64,000 nucleotides of DNA from a virus, in IMG/VR virus record IMGVR_UViG_3300042564_004221, positions 1-64,000 of that record; one strand, written 5' to 3'. Positions within the stretch are counted from its first letter, which is position 1. Each line of letters starts with the position of its first letter. Positions 16,387 to 26,800 of this stretch are shown here, piece by piece. Under the pieces are notes generated by a model. It was not told where the DNA came from. It ran no database searches and worked only from the letters and a program-made list of their open reading frames with translations. A program made the position numbers and the translations under genes.

Positions 16387-17338
16387 CTAACAATAATTTG
16401 TTTTCCCAATAGTTTACAAAACCATCAACAGTTTTTTTATCAATTTTTTCAAGTTCAACTAAGTGGTCTTTAACCATACCTATAGTGTTATTTGCCCATT
16501 GAATATCATCCCATCCATAAGCGGTTCCAAACATTTGTATTGGATTGTTTAATCTATATTCTGTTGGTGTAATGTTTTTATTATACTCACCATCAACAGT
16601 TAAAGCATTACCTGTAAATTCATATTGTTGTCCAGGGTTTAATATAATTGACTTGGTTCCACATAATCCCGCAGCCAAAGTATAAAAACTTTTTTGGTCG
16701 TAAGTTAGAAAATATTCATATTTGTTTAATTCATCTCTTAAATAATCATAAGCTCCATTAACTTTCCAATTTGTTAAATCAATAGAATTTAAATTATCAA
16801 AAATATCTAAACCATTTGGTGGTGTATGTTTATGAATTATATGACAAAATCCTTTTCTCTTACTAAAATTTGTTTGATATAATTTATCAAAATTATAATC
16901 AAAAACCGTTAATGGTTTATGTTCCACTTTTCTAAAAGTTTTGAAATCACCATAATTAAAATACACATCATTAACACCATAATCATTTTCAATATCTTCT
17001 TGAGTATCATACAATATCCATCTTACAACATGCTCGGTATTAAATGGATTTCCTCTACCAATTTGTGGGTATATTGCAACGGTGTTAGATAGATTATAAT
17101 TAAAATATTCCCAATTATACCACTCAAGAAATCCTTCTTCTTTAATTAAAGTTGTTGGTATTACTTTTATATTTTCGTGTGGATATTCTGGTTCACAAAA
17201 AATATAAACATTATGACCTCTGTCGGCCAATTCATATGCTAATTTATGCATCGCAACTATTCCACCTGTTAACGCTCGTGAAAATGGAGTATAGATACCA
17301 ATCAAAAAATTTATTTTACCATTGTTTTCTAAATTCAT
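16376..17338 (-). CDS. Glycosyltransferase, probably GT-B (GT4-like)
   Basis: The N-terminal domain has the GT4-type opening with TPFSRALTGGIVAMHKLAYE and then ADRGHNVYIFCEPE. The C-terminal half has YFLTYDQKSFYTLAAGLCGT followed by a proline-containing loop (LNPGQQYEF), which takes the place of the usual nucleotide-sugar E-x7-E region. The usual Glu residues are not clear, so activity or donor use may differ from the norm. The 320-residue length is short for the family. It lies just 1 base from the NeuD-like gene and is translationally linked to the two-domain transferase downstream. Confidence 0.6.
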   Translation of the reverse strand: MNLENNGKINFLIGIYTPFSRALTGGIVAMHKLAYELADRGHNVYIFCEPEYPHENIKVIPTTLIKEEGFLEWYNWEYFNYNLSNTVAIYPQIGRGNPFNTEHVVRWILYDTQEDIENDYGVNDVYFNYGDFKTFRKVEHKPLTVFDYNFDKLYQTNFSKRKGFCHIIHKHTPPNGLDIFDNLNSIDLTNWKVNGAYDYLRDELNKYEYFLTYDQKSFYTLAAGLCGTKSIILNPGQQYEFTGNALTVDGEYNKNITPTEYRLNNPIQMFGTAYGWDDIQWANNTIGMVKDHLVELEKIDKKTVDGFVNYWENKLLLGEK

Positions 17339-17339
17339 A

Positions 17340-17924
17340 TTATTTTATTTTTTTTTTTACAGGAACTCCAACATAAATACCAGGTTCTTCTATATGTTTA
17401 ACTACTGCACTATTCATACCAATCGTAGACAAACTATGAATTGATAATTTTTCCCTTATTGATGAATTATTTCCCATATAAACTAAGTCATATATTCTTA
17501 CATTCCCTGATACGACTGCACCAGGCATTGCACTAAAATAATCACCTATTTCACAATCGTGTCCAATATGATTACCCCTATTCAATATCGCATGTTTACC
17601 AATTTTTATGTTGGTCGTTAGTATAGAATATGCCCCAATAAAACTTCCTTCACCAATTTCAACATCACCCATCAACAGAGCGGTTGGGTGAATGAAGGTA
17701 AAAAATTGAGTGTCTTTTGGTAATCTTTGAACAATATCATATCTGTCTCTTGAGTCCGCAACCGCAATCATTGCAATATGTTTTTTTGGGTCAAATAACG
17801 ATAATGGTAATACGTCTTCACTATGTTTAACATATTGGTCATCAACAAATCTATCCAATTTAACACCCATCTGAGCCATCACTTCTTTTGCGTGGCCACC
17901 ATTACCAATTAATACTTTTTTCAT
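17340..17924 (-). CDS. NeuD/PglD-family sugar O- or N-acyltransferase
   Basis: The 194-residue product has the family's two parts. The first is an N-terminal Rossmann-like sugar-nucleotide domain (VLIGNGGHAKEV, then IAVADSRDRYDIVQRL). The second is a C-terminal hexapeptide beta-helix (VEIGEGSFIGA through YVGVPVKKK). The catalytic His is in NRGNHIGHDCEIGDY (H122). PglD and NeuD acetylate UDP-sugars or sialic acid before they are added to glycans. This indicates that the phage makes or adjusts a sugar donor itself. It is packed between a glycosyltransferase and a transferase/methyltransferase fusion. Confidence 0.75.
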   Translation of the reverse strand: MKKVLIGNGGHAKEVMAQMGVKLDRFVDDQYVKHSEDVLPLSLFDPKKHIAMIAVADSRDRYDIVQRLPKDTQFFTFIHPTALLMGDVEIGEGSFIGAYSILTTNIKIGKHAILNRGNHIGHDCEIGDYFSAMPGAVVSGNVRIYDLVYMGNNSSIREKLSIHSLSTIGMNSAVVKHIEEPGIYVGVPVKKKIK

Positions 17925-17928
17925 ATCT

Positions 17929-19299
17929 TTATTTTATAAACCACCAAGTGCCAAACCATTCTTTAGTTACATTTGGTGTATATCCGTGTTTATTACAAAA
18001 TTCATCAACCGCTGGGTTAACACCAAAAACTCCATTGTATATTGGAGTTCCGTCTAACATTGAAGTATAGATGTATTTGTCCTTTCTATTTGGAGCAAAG
18101 TTGGGGTCGTTATACCAATCCATATTAATATAATCGTGTCCTGAAAAAACACCACCTTTTTTTAACTTTGGAAACCACAGATTAATGTCCTCAACAACAA
18201 AATCGTATGCGTGGTTTGCATCAATAAAGATAAAATCTAACGATTCATCTTGGAACATATCAGCAGCAACTTCAGAGGTTGCTCTTACCATAATACCTCT
18301 ATCTTCAAGTCCTTTAATACTTTCCATAGTTTCTTGGTAAGCGTCAATATGGTCTTTATGATTACTAGCATCTTCGTATTCAACACCTAAGGGTCTCCAA
18401 ACATCCACCATATAGAGCGTTCCTCCCCAATTATTTAAAATGTTTTTGGAAAACTCTCCCTTAAACACACCAATCTCAACACCTTTACCATTTGGGATTA
18501 AATTATTTAAATCCCTAATTAAATCGTCTCTATGATTATACATAATATTTTTTTTGTAATCTTTTATTTTTTTTATTTTTGAATCTCCATTAAAAGTGTC
18601 CCCTATGAAATGACAGAATTTTCCATTCAAATTAATTTCATCGTTAAAATTTTCATCAACAATATAATAAAAATTTTTAAACGGAACAATTGTGTCAGTA
18701 TTTACTAAATTTTTTTTATTGAAGTAATGATTAATATATGGTTGTTCGGTAAATTGTCCTTCAGGATATACATCTCTTAAATTCAAAACATTCATAAAAT
18801 GTTCCCTTATTTTTGAACTATTTTTGAACATCATTAACCCGCTATTAAACGTATGTATCTTATTTTCTTTAAAAAAGGATATGTCTTCATTAGTGTAATT
18901 ACCTAAATTAAAAGGTTTTCTAAAATGATTTTCAAAGCTATAATCTTCAACAACCGCATATAATTTATCGTCTTCACACTCTTTAAAAATTACATCTAAT
19001 TTTAAATTTGCCCACACATCGGAATCCATATACATTAAATTGTCATAACCTAAAATATTTGCATCAAATATTCTTAATCTATTAAACGCGACATCATCTG
19101 TAGTTGTATTTTCCACCATATGGTAATATACATTTGGTCTTTCATAGTCTTTAAAGTTTTTTTCATAAAATTCTCTATCAGTAATGATGAGAACATCCTG
19201 ATTAGTATTATAAACATCTAACTTTAATACAGACAATTTTAACAATTCTGCATAAGAATCATTAAATCCAACCGAATAATATACCAAATTTTTACTCAT
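17929..19299 (-). CDS. Fusion of GT8-like glycosyltransferase and class I methyltransferase
   Basis: Residues 1-about 240 look like a GT-A glycosyltransferase of the GT8 kind: VYYSVGFNDSYAELL, FNRLRIFD and the metal-binding MYMDSDVWAN. Residues about 250-456 form a SAM-dependent methyltransferase: GVEIGVFKGEFSKNIL, LYMVDVWRP, LDFIFIDANHAYDFV and GGVFSGHDY. The second domain matches the Methyltransf_24 type often found with capsule or O-antigen genes. Joining transfer of a sugar and its methylation in one chain suggests a capping step. It overlaps the next gene by 4 bases. Confidence 0.7.
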   Translation of the reverse strand: MSKNLVYYSVGFNDSYAELLKLSVLKLDVYNTNQDVLIITDREFYEKNFKDYERPNVYYHMVENTTTDDVAFNRLRIFDANILGYDNLMYMDSDVWANLKLDVIFKECEDDKLYAVVEDYSFENHFRKPFNLGNYTNEDISFFKENKIHTFNSGLMMFKNSSKIREHFMNVLNLRDVYPEGQFTEQPYINHYFNKKNLVNTDTIVPFKNFYYIVDENFNDEINLNGKFCHFIGDTFNGDSKIKKIKDYKKNIMYNHRDDLIRDLNNLIPNGKGVEIGVFKGEFSKNILNNWGGTLYMVDVWRPLGVEYEDASNHKDHIDAYQETMESIKGLEDRGIMVRATSEVAADMFQDESLDFIFIDANHAYDFVVEDINLWFPKLKKGGVFSGHDYINMDWYNDPNFAPNRKDKYIYTSMLDGTPIYNGVFGVNPAVDEFCNKHGYTPNVTKEWFGTWWFIK

Positions 19300-19940
19300 C
19301 GCTTATATATCTCATATTTTGATAAATCAGGATATGGTAATTCCAAGTCCTCATTGTGTTTTTTGGTTCCATCTAAATTGTAGAATTGAGCCATCATTAA
19401 TAATCCTCTTGCAGATAACTCTGGCATCATATAAAAGTTCCAACCCAACATATCAAAATTATCATCGTGATAAGAACATTCCCTTCTTCCACTAAATCTG
19501 GCTCTTTTAAACCATAACATTGCTTGATAATCATCGGTTATGATTGCACCTCCTTTACTTAACTTTAATGTCTTATACGGACCTGTAAATGAAAGACACA
19601 TATGTGATTTTGGAATATACATATTGGCTGTAAATCTTAAAGCCGAGTCCCAAACATTACTTGGTGATAGTTGATATGCTCCTTTAATCTTATCACCTTC
19701 AACAGGTGTAAAATTAACCTTTAGTCCCGCATGAATAATCTCACAAGGTACAGATGGATATGTCTTGGATGGACAATCAATCTTTTTGTTTGTTAAACTC
19801 TTCTTTATATTTTTTTCGTAATACAACGCTAAAAATAGTGCATTACTCATATTATCTAATGCAACTGCATAGGGTGCTCCTGTATAATCACAAAGAGACT
19901 TTTCAAAATCTTCCGTTATTTTATGAACGCCTTGAGCCAT
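19296..19940 (-). CDS. Short DegT/DnrJ/EryC1-like aminotransferase (C-terminal domain absent)
   Basis: The 214-residue product resembles the large domain of DegT-type PLP enzymes: FEKSLCDYTGAPYAVALDN at the start, TYPSVPCEIIHAG, a PLP-contacting Asp in VWDSALRF (D98), and SFTGPYKTLKLSKGGAIIT, which contains the expected Schiff-base Lys (K123 or K126). Full-length family members have about 370 residues. The small C-terminal domain is missing and the gene stops cleanly against the next one, so this is a compact form rather than a recent frameshift. It may be inactive, act as a subunit, or make an amino-sugar. Confidence 0.6.
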   Translation of the reverse strand: MAQGVHKITEDFEKSLCDYTGAPYAVALDNMSNALFLALYYEKNIKKSLTNKKIDCPSKTYPSVPCEIIHAGLKVNFTPVEGDKIKGAYQLSPSNVWDSALRFTANMYIPKSHMCLSFTGPYKTLKLSKGGAIITDDYQAMLWFKRARFSGRRECSYHDDNFDMLGWNFYMMPELSARGLLMMAQFYNLDGTKKHNEDLELPYPDLSKYEIYKR

Positions 19941-19941
19941 A

Positions 19942-20631
19942 TTAATTTCTATTATCTATATAAACTATAATCTGTTCGTAGTAGTTAATAAAGTGTTCAT
20001 TCCATAAATCCCATTTAATATCAACACCATCCACAGAGAAAACCTCAATATTTGGGAACAATCTTAGGTATGTATCCCTGAAAATTCTAAACTTTTGTTT
20101 TTCTTCTTCACCACTTAAATGCCATTCACCAACAATTTTTCTAACATTTTCCTTAATCCAAAAAATATTCTTGTTGTTGAAAACACTATATTCACCGCCC
20201 TCACAATCGGTCTTAATAAAATCTATTTTAGTTATATTAAACTCCTCTCTAATATTATCAAAGGTTGTGGTTTGAGCCATTTTCATTCCATCCTCCACAC
20301 CGAATAAGTTAAGTTCAAAATAACCTTCAACATCACTAATACCTTTATTTATGATTCTAACAGGACCATCTTTAACATTTTTGGTTAATGTTTCAATTTC
20401 TTGATGGCTAGGTTCTATACAATAAACTTGTTTTGGATTTTTATTTAGAATAGAATAGGTAAATGGTCCAACACTTGAACCGAAATCAAATACAATATCA
20501 CCTTCTTCTACTTCGAAGAATCTTTCATAAGCTTTTTGAATGAAAATCTCTTCTATTATTTGACTTTTATGGTATTTCGAGGACTCTGAATCCCCTTCCA
20601 TCCAACCCCAATCAAAATTATCTAAATTCAT
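19942..20631 (-). CDS. FkbM-family methyltransferase
   Basis: This is a class I methyltransferase of about 229 residues with the FkbM features: VFDFGSSVGPFTYSIL (SAM glycine loop), VYCIEPSHQEIETL and IDFIKTDCEGGEYSVF (the D-x-E-G-x-E hallmark). It probably O-methylates a sugar. I chose the ATG at 20631. A TTG at 20649 would add six residues but is less likely. It begins the minus-strand sugar operon and is divergent from the plus-strand glycosyltransferase gene that starts 50 bases away. Confidence 0.75.
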   Translation of the reverse strand: MNLDNFDWGWMEGDSESSKYHKSQIIEEIFIQKAYERFFEVEEGDIVFDFGSSVGPFTYSILNKNPKQVYCIEPSHQEIETLTKNVKDGPVRIINKGISDVEGYFELNLFGVEDGMKMAQTTTFDNIREEFNITKIDFIKTDCEGGEYSVFNNKNIFWIKENVRKIVGEWHLSGEEEKQKFRIFRDTYLRLFPNIEVFSVDGVDIKWDLWNEHFINYYEQIIVYIDNRN

Positions 20632-20681
20632 ATCTTGAATAATAGACAAATTTTCTTATTTTTCAACTAAAACAAACATCT

Positions 20682-22964
20682 ATGTTAAAAATATTTGGAC
20701 ACGGGTCTTACATCGGAGATACAGGTTATAACCATCACACAAGGGATTTTTTCAGACATTTATCAAGTCACGCTCAAATTAAATTTAGAAATTTCACTGT
20801 CGGAAGCAGTTGGAATGGAATGAGTAGTGAACCTCACAATAAAGAGTATTATTTTAACAGCACTGACAGACAAATATTATACGAACAAGTCCTTTGGAAT
20901 AACGATGGAGGTAGGGATAATCATAAAATATATTCAAACTATTCTAAAGAATTTGTTCCCGATGTTAATATTGTTTTATGTGAAACAAACCATCACTTAT
21001 TTTATGATGAATATAATGGTCCAAAAATTGCATATAATGTTTGGGAATCAACCCTACAACCTCCACACTATTTTAACAAACTAAAAGAGTTTGACGAGAT
21101 GTGGGTTCCATCCAAATGGCAAAGGGATATGACAATTGCTCAAGGTTATGACCCAAATAAGATTAAGGTTGTTCCCGAAGGTGTTGATGTTAAAACTTTT
21201 TTCCCTGAAGAAACATCCCACGAATTAACCTCAGATGGAAGATTTAAATTCTTCTTGGCAGGTAGATGGGATTATAGAAAATCAATTAAAGAAATTATTG
21301 AAACATTCTTGAAAACTTTTGATAAAGATGAACCTGTTGACTTAATTGTTTCAATTGATAATCCGTTTTCGAATGACGGGTTAAACACAACAGAAGAAAG
21401 ATTGGAACACTATGGATTTACCGACGATAGAATCAAAATATTACATTTCCCACCAAGAGAAGATTACGTTAAGATATTAAAATCTTGTGATGCGTTTGTA
21501 TCTTGTGCAAGAGCTGAAGGTTGGAATTTACCTTTAATCGAAGCAATGGCATGTGGTACACCTTCCATTTATTCAAATTGTTCGGGTCAATTAGAGTTTG
21601 CCGAAGGTAAGGGTATTCCAGTTAAAATATCACACGAATTACCTGTTAGTGCCAGTTCATACAATCACTTCAATGATAATGTTGGAAACTATTACGAACC
21701 TGATTATAACGATTTGGGAAAACAAATGTGGGATGTGGTAACTAACTATCAATCGCACAAACAAAGAGCGTTAGAAGAGTCCGAAATCATTAGAAAAGAG
21801 TTTAGTTGGGAGCATATTGCCGAGATTGGAATTGAAACCCTAAATGATTTTATGGAAAGAAAACCTTGGCTAAACAAACCAAAGAAAGAAAATAGAGTTA
21901 TCGTCAGTTATTTGGACGGACCTAGAGTTGAGGTGTTGGGGGATGAAAATAAAGATTATCATATTGAATTTATCAATGGTGATACTGATGAAGTAATCCA
22001 CTCCCAAACCATATCAAACAATATGTGGGTTGCGGCAGGTAAGAAATACTACATACCTTGGATTATAAAAATCAATGGACATATCTATGATGTCTTTGAC
22101 TTAACAAATAAAACTGTCCTAATTTCATTAGAATCAAAATCTTTAGGTGATACAATTGCTTGGGTTCCATACGCAGTTGAACTCCAAAAGAAATACAATT
22201 GTAAGGTAATAGTTTCTACATTTATGAATGAACTATTCAAAGGATTGGAAGAATATAAAGATATTGAATTTATAAAACCTGGTCAATCTTGTGATTGTTA
22301 TGTAATTTATAGGATTGGTTGGTTTAGAAAGGACAACACTTGGACTGATTTTGACAGACAACCAAATCAACCTAACTTAATTCCCCTCCAACAAACCGCA
22401 ACCGATATTCTTGGACTTGAATTTAAAGAACTAAATTATGGGCTTAATTTTGTTAAAAAAGAACGTCCAATTAAGAAGGATTATGTTGTATTTGGACCTA
22501 GTGCAACTTCAGGTTGTAAAGAATGGGTTTACGCCAATTGGGTTTCCTTATCAAAGATGATTAAAGAACTTGGTTATGAAGTGGTTATATTAACAAAAGT
22601 TCCTTATAATATTGAGGGAGTGATTAATGTTTGGGGAGAACCTTTAGAGGTTGTTGCCAATTATTTAAAACACTCGGAAGCATTTATTGGTTTAGGTTCG
22701 GGTTTATCTTGGTTTAATTGGGCGTTGGGTAAACACACATTCATGATTAACGGATTTGCCGAACCAGGACACGAATTTACATCAAACTTAACAAGGATAT
22801 ACAACGACAATACTTGTATTTTTTGTTGGAATGATGAGGTATTTGTTTTTGATAGTGGTGATTGGGATTGGTGTCCTGTGTATAAAGGAACCAAAAAACA
22901 ACATATATGTCAAAAGTCTATTACACCATTACAAGTATTTAACCATCTTTTAACCAAAATATAA
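20682..22964 (+). CDS. Two-domain glycosyltransferase: GT4-like plus BAHT/TibC-like heptosyltransferase
   Basis: Residues 1-about 400 are a GT-B glycosyltransferase of the GT4 type: FLAGRWDYRKS and an E-x7-E in AEGWNLPLIEAMACGTP (near 279-287). Residues about 480-760 are GT9-like: LESKSLGDTIAWVPYAVE, FGPSATSGCKEW and SEAFIGLGSGLSWFNWAL. They end in a four-Cys motif, C-x2-C-x15-C-x11-C (about 711-741), followed by KSITP. This is the metal-finger signature of bacterial autotransporter heptosyltransferases such as TibC, which glycosylate Ser on repeat-rich adhesins using ADP-heptose. It is one of few plus-strand genes. Its stop overlaps the start of the next gene (TAATG). Confidence 0.8.
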   Translation: MLKIFGHGSYIGDTGYNHHTRDFFRHLSSHAQIKFRNFTVGSSWNGMSSEPHNKEYYFNSTDRQILYEQVLWNNDGGRDNHKIYSNYSKEFVPDVNIVLCETNHHLFYDEYNGPKIAYNVWESTLQPPHYFNKLKEFDEMWVPSKWQRDMTIAQGYDPNKIKVVPEGVDVKTFFPEETSHELTSDGRFKFFLAGRWDYRKSIKEIIETFLKTFDKDEPVDLIVSIDNPFSNDGLNTTEERLEHYGFTDDRIKILHFPPREDYVKILKSCDAFVSCARAEGWNLPLIEAMACGTPSIYSNCSGQLEFAEGKGIPVKISHELPVSASSYNHFNDNVGNYYEPDYNDLGKQMWDVVTNYQSHKQRALEESEIIRKEFSWEHIAEIGIETLNDFMERKPWLNKPKKENRVIVSYLDGPRVEVLGDENKDYHIEFINGDTDEVIHSQTISNNMWVAAGKKYYIPWIIKINGHIYDVFDLTNKTVLISLESKSLGDTIAWVPYAVELQKKYNCKVIVSTFMNELFKGLEEYKDIEFIKPGQSCDCYVIYRIGWFRKDNTWTDFDRQPNQPNLIPLQQTATDILGLEFKELNYGLNFVKKERPIKKDYVVFGPSATSGCKEWVYANWVSLSKMIKELGYEVVILTKVPYNIEGVINVWGEPLEVVANYLKHSEAFIGLGSGLSWFNWALGKHTFMINGFAEPGHEFTSNLTRIYNDNTCIFCWNDEVFVFDSGDWDWCPVYKGTKKQHICQKSITPLQVFNHLLTKI

Positions 22965-23842
22965 TGAACACAATTTTAATAATACTTAACTCAACTTCAT
23001 TGGGAGATACAATTGGCGTAATGCCGTGTATTGAAAAATTTATATCAAATACGACCGATAATGTCTTGGTTAAAACAAACCCAAGATACAATTCATTATT
23101 CACAAAATCTTATCCTATGGTTAAGTTCTTTGAGGAGGGAATGTTTTTTGACAAACAAATCTCATTAGATTATAACTTTAATCTACCCCTTCAAACAGGA
23201 TTTGCAAATCAACTTGGATTTATGGATTGGGAATATGTTCAACCTAAAGTTGATGTACCTGATAGTGAAAGACCAATAAAGGGGAAATATGTTACCATTA
23301 GTATCCACTCAACCTCTCAATTAAAATATTGGAATCACCCGTTAGGAATTAAAACTCAACCCTTATCACCAAATTGGAATGACCTTTGCGGGTTGTTAAG
23401 AAAAAATGGTTTAACTCCTGTTATTGTTGAAAGGGATGAAATGTTTGGTATTCCTCCATATCGAAATGGTATGCCAAACAAAGCAAATAAAAAAATAGAT
23501 TTATCTATTGATGAAACAATAAGATACATTCAACACTCCGAATTCTTTATTGGATTATCTTCAGGAATATCTTGGTTGGCACATGCAATGGATAAAAAAG
23601 TTGCAATGATTTCTAATTTCTCGGAAGATTGGCATGAGTTTGATTTGTCTTCTGAAAATTATAAAAGAATTACCAACAAATCAGTATGTAATGGATGTTG
23701 GAATAGAATAAATAAAGATTTTTCTTTTGATGCTGGTGATTGGTATTGGTGCCCAAAACATAGAGATACTGAACGCCAATTTGAATGCCATACATCAATA
23801 ACACCTGAAATGGTGTTTGATAACATTAAAGATTGGATTTAA
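22964..23842 (+). CDS. BAHT/TibC-like O-glycosyltransferase (heptosyltransferase family)
   Basis: The 292-residue product is a single-domain relative of the second half of its upstream neighbour: LNSTSLGDTIGVMPCIEK at the start, SEFFIGLSSGISWLAHAM, and a Cys motif C-x2-C-x17-C-x11-C (about 242-275) followed by TSITP. It lacks the large N-terminal helical part of full TibC. The family adds heptose to Ser of adhesins. The gene ends at 23842 and the giant Ser/Gly fibre gene on the other strand ends at 23843, so the two abut tail to tail. This makes the fibre an attractive substrate. No heptose-synthesis gene is present in the window. Confidence 0.75.
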   Translation: MNTILIILNSTSLGDTIGVMPCIEKFISNTTDNVLVKTNPRYNSLFTKSYPMVKFFEEGMFFDKQISLDYNFNLPLQTGFANQLGFMDWEYVQPKVDVPDSERPIKGKYVTISIHSTSQLKYWNHPLGIKTQPLSPNWNDLCGLLRKNGLTPVIVERDEMFGIPPYRNGMPNKANKKIDLSIDETIRYIQHSEFFIGLSSGISWLAHAMDKKVAMISNFSEDWHEFDLSSENYKRITNKSVCNGCWNRINKDFSFDAGDWYWCPKHRDTERQFECHTSITPEMVFDNIKDWI

Positions 23843-26800
23843 CTATTGAATAACCCTTAATTGATAAGAAAAATCAAGTTTTGATGAATTAGTATCATCT
23901 GAAACAACAACAAGAGCAACCGCTGCTTGGTATTGACACGAACTTGAGATTGAATATTGTTTTTCAAAATCAAAACAAACCATACCAGTTGCACTTATTG
24001 AAACACTATGCCCTGACTCAGAATCTCCAAAAAGTTGAATATAATCAACATCTGTACCTTGGCCGCCATTAGTAAATAAGTCACAATCGGCAATTAAAAT
24101 ATTGGCATATAGTTCGGCACTTGTATCGGTAAGATACCCATAAAAATAAGCGTTTCCACAAAGTCTAAATGTCAAGCTGGTTGTCCCATCTGCTATTACA
24201 ATTGGCGCAAAATTATGTAAGTGGTCTTTTGGCGCTGGCGTTGGAGCAACTAGTTCATCCCAAACACCACCATTCCAACCTTCGTTTGCGTTTCCATAAT
24301 AATAATCAGTAATCACTGGATTGGCAGAATCAGGAGTCACCATACTAGATATAGTTCCAGATGTTACCTGAACAACTGCGGTTACTTCTGCTGCTCCTGA
24401 TGTTCCTGAACTACCACTTGAACCAGCCGCTCCTGATGCTCCTGAAGAACCACTTGAACCTGAACTTCCGCTAGCACCTGACGAACCACTTGAACCAGCT
24501 GCTCCTGATGCTCCTGAAGAACCCGAACTACCATTAGTTCCTGAACTTCCACTTGAACCTGAACGTCCACTTGAACCCGAACTTCCTGAAGAACCACTTG
24601 AACCAGATGCTCCTGAACTTCCACTTGAACCCGAACTACCTGAAGAACCGCTTGAACCAGATGTTCCTGAAGAACCCGAAGAACCGCTAGTACCACTTGA
24701 ACCTGAGCTACCACTTGTTCCACTTGAACCCGAACTTCCGTTGGCTCCTGATGTTCCCGAAGAACCGCTTGAGCCAGATGTTCCACTTGAACCCGATGTT
24801 CCTGAACTTCCGCTAGTTCCCGAAGAACCTGAACGCCCACTTGAACCTGAGCTACCTGAAGAACCGCTAGTTCCACTTGAACCCGAAGAACCATTAGCTC
24901 CGCTCGTTCCCGAAGAACCAGAACTACCACTTGTTCCAGAACTACCTGAACTACCATTGGCACCGCTAGTTCCACTTGAACCTGAACTTCCGCTAGTCCC
25001 TGATGAACCAGATGTTCCGCTTGTTCCCGAAGAACCGCTTGAACCTGATGTTCCTGATGAACCAGAACTTCCATTTGCTCCACTCGTCCCTGAGCTACCT
25101 GAAGAACCAGATGTTCCTGACGAACCACTTGTTCCTGAAGAACCTGAACGTCCACTTGAACCAGACGAACCTGAGCTACCTGAAGAACCGCTTGAACCTG
25201 ATGTTCCTGATGAACCTGAACTACCATTAGCACCACTTGTTCCACTTGAGCCTGAAGAACCGCTAGTACCCGATGAACCTGAAGAACCGTTAATACCACT
25301 TGTTCCTGAACTGCCCGAAGAACCACTTGTTCCACTTGAGCCCGATGTCCCTGAACTTCCACTAGTCCCTGATGAACCCGAACGTCCACTTGAACCTGAT
25401 GAACCACTTGAACCAGATGTTCCTGATGAGCCAGAAGAACCACTTGTTCCGCTTGAACCTGAACTACCGTTAGCACCACTTGTTCCGCTTGAACCTGAAG
25501 AACCACTTGTTCCACTTGAACCCGAAGAACCATTGGCACCGCTTGTTCCCGAACTACCTGAAGAACCAGATGTTCCACTTGAACCTGAAGTTCCTGAGCT
25601 TCCGCTAGTACCTGAAGAACCTGAACGTCCGCTTGAACCAGATGAACCACTTGAACCTGAAGTTCCACTTGAACCCGAAGAACCACTTGAGCCAGAACTT
25701 CCACTTGTTCCCGAACTACCTGAAGAACCAGAAGTTCCTGATGAACCTGAAGAACCATTAGCACCGCTTGTTCCTGAACTACCCGAACTTCCACTTGTAC
25801 CCGATGAACCTGAGCTACCACTTGTACCTGAAGAACCGCTAGTTCCACTTGTTCCCGAACTACCTGAACTACCCGAAGAGCCACTTGTTCCCGAACTACC
25901 CGAACTACCATTAGCACCACTTGTTCCACTTGAACCTGAACTTCCGCTAGTCCCTGAAGAACCTGAACTTCCGCTTGTTCCTGAACTACCCGAAGAACCA
26001 CTAGTACCTGATGAACCTGAAGTTCCTGAACTTCCGCTAGTTCCTGATGAACCTGAACGTCCACTTGAACCACTTGAACCTGAGCTTCCGCTAACACCCG
26101 ATGAGCCGCTTGAGCCAGAACTTCCACTTGTTCCCGAACTACCTGAAGAACCACTTGAACCCGAACTACCACTTGTTCCTGAACTTCCAGAACTACCATT
26201 AGCACCACTTGTTCCTGATGAACCTGAACTACCACTTGTTCCACTTGAGCCCGAACTTCCATTGGCACCCGACGTTCCACTTGAACCCGAAGAACCGCTT
26301 GTTCCGCTTGAACCAGAAGTTCCTGAACTACCACTAGTTCCAGAAGAACCTGAACGTCCACTTGAGCCTGATGAGCCCGAACTACCTGAAGAACCTGAAG
26401 TTCCACTTGAGCCCGAAGAACCACTTGAACCCGATGTTCCTGACGAACCACTTGTTCCGCTTGAACCTGAACTACCATTGGCACCTGAAGTCCCTGAACT
26501 ACCACTCGAACCACTTGTTCCTGATGAACCTGAGCTACCATTGGCTCCACTTGTTCCCGAAGAACCTGAAGAACCGCTAGTACCCGATGAACCTGAAGAA
26601 CCGTTAATACCACTCGTTCCTGAACTGCCCGAAGAACCACTTGTTCCACTTGAGCCCGATGTCCCTGAACTTCCACTAGTCCCTGATGAACCCGAACGTC
26701 CACTTGAGCCTGATGAGCCCGAACTACCTGATGTTCCACTTGAGCCAGATGAACCTGAAGTTCCTGATGAACCTGAACTACCATTGACTCCACTTGTTCC

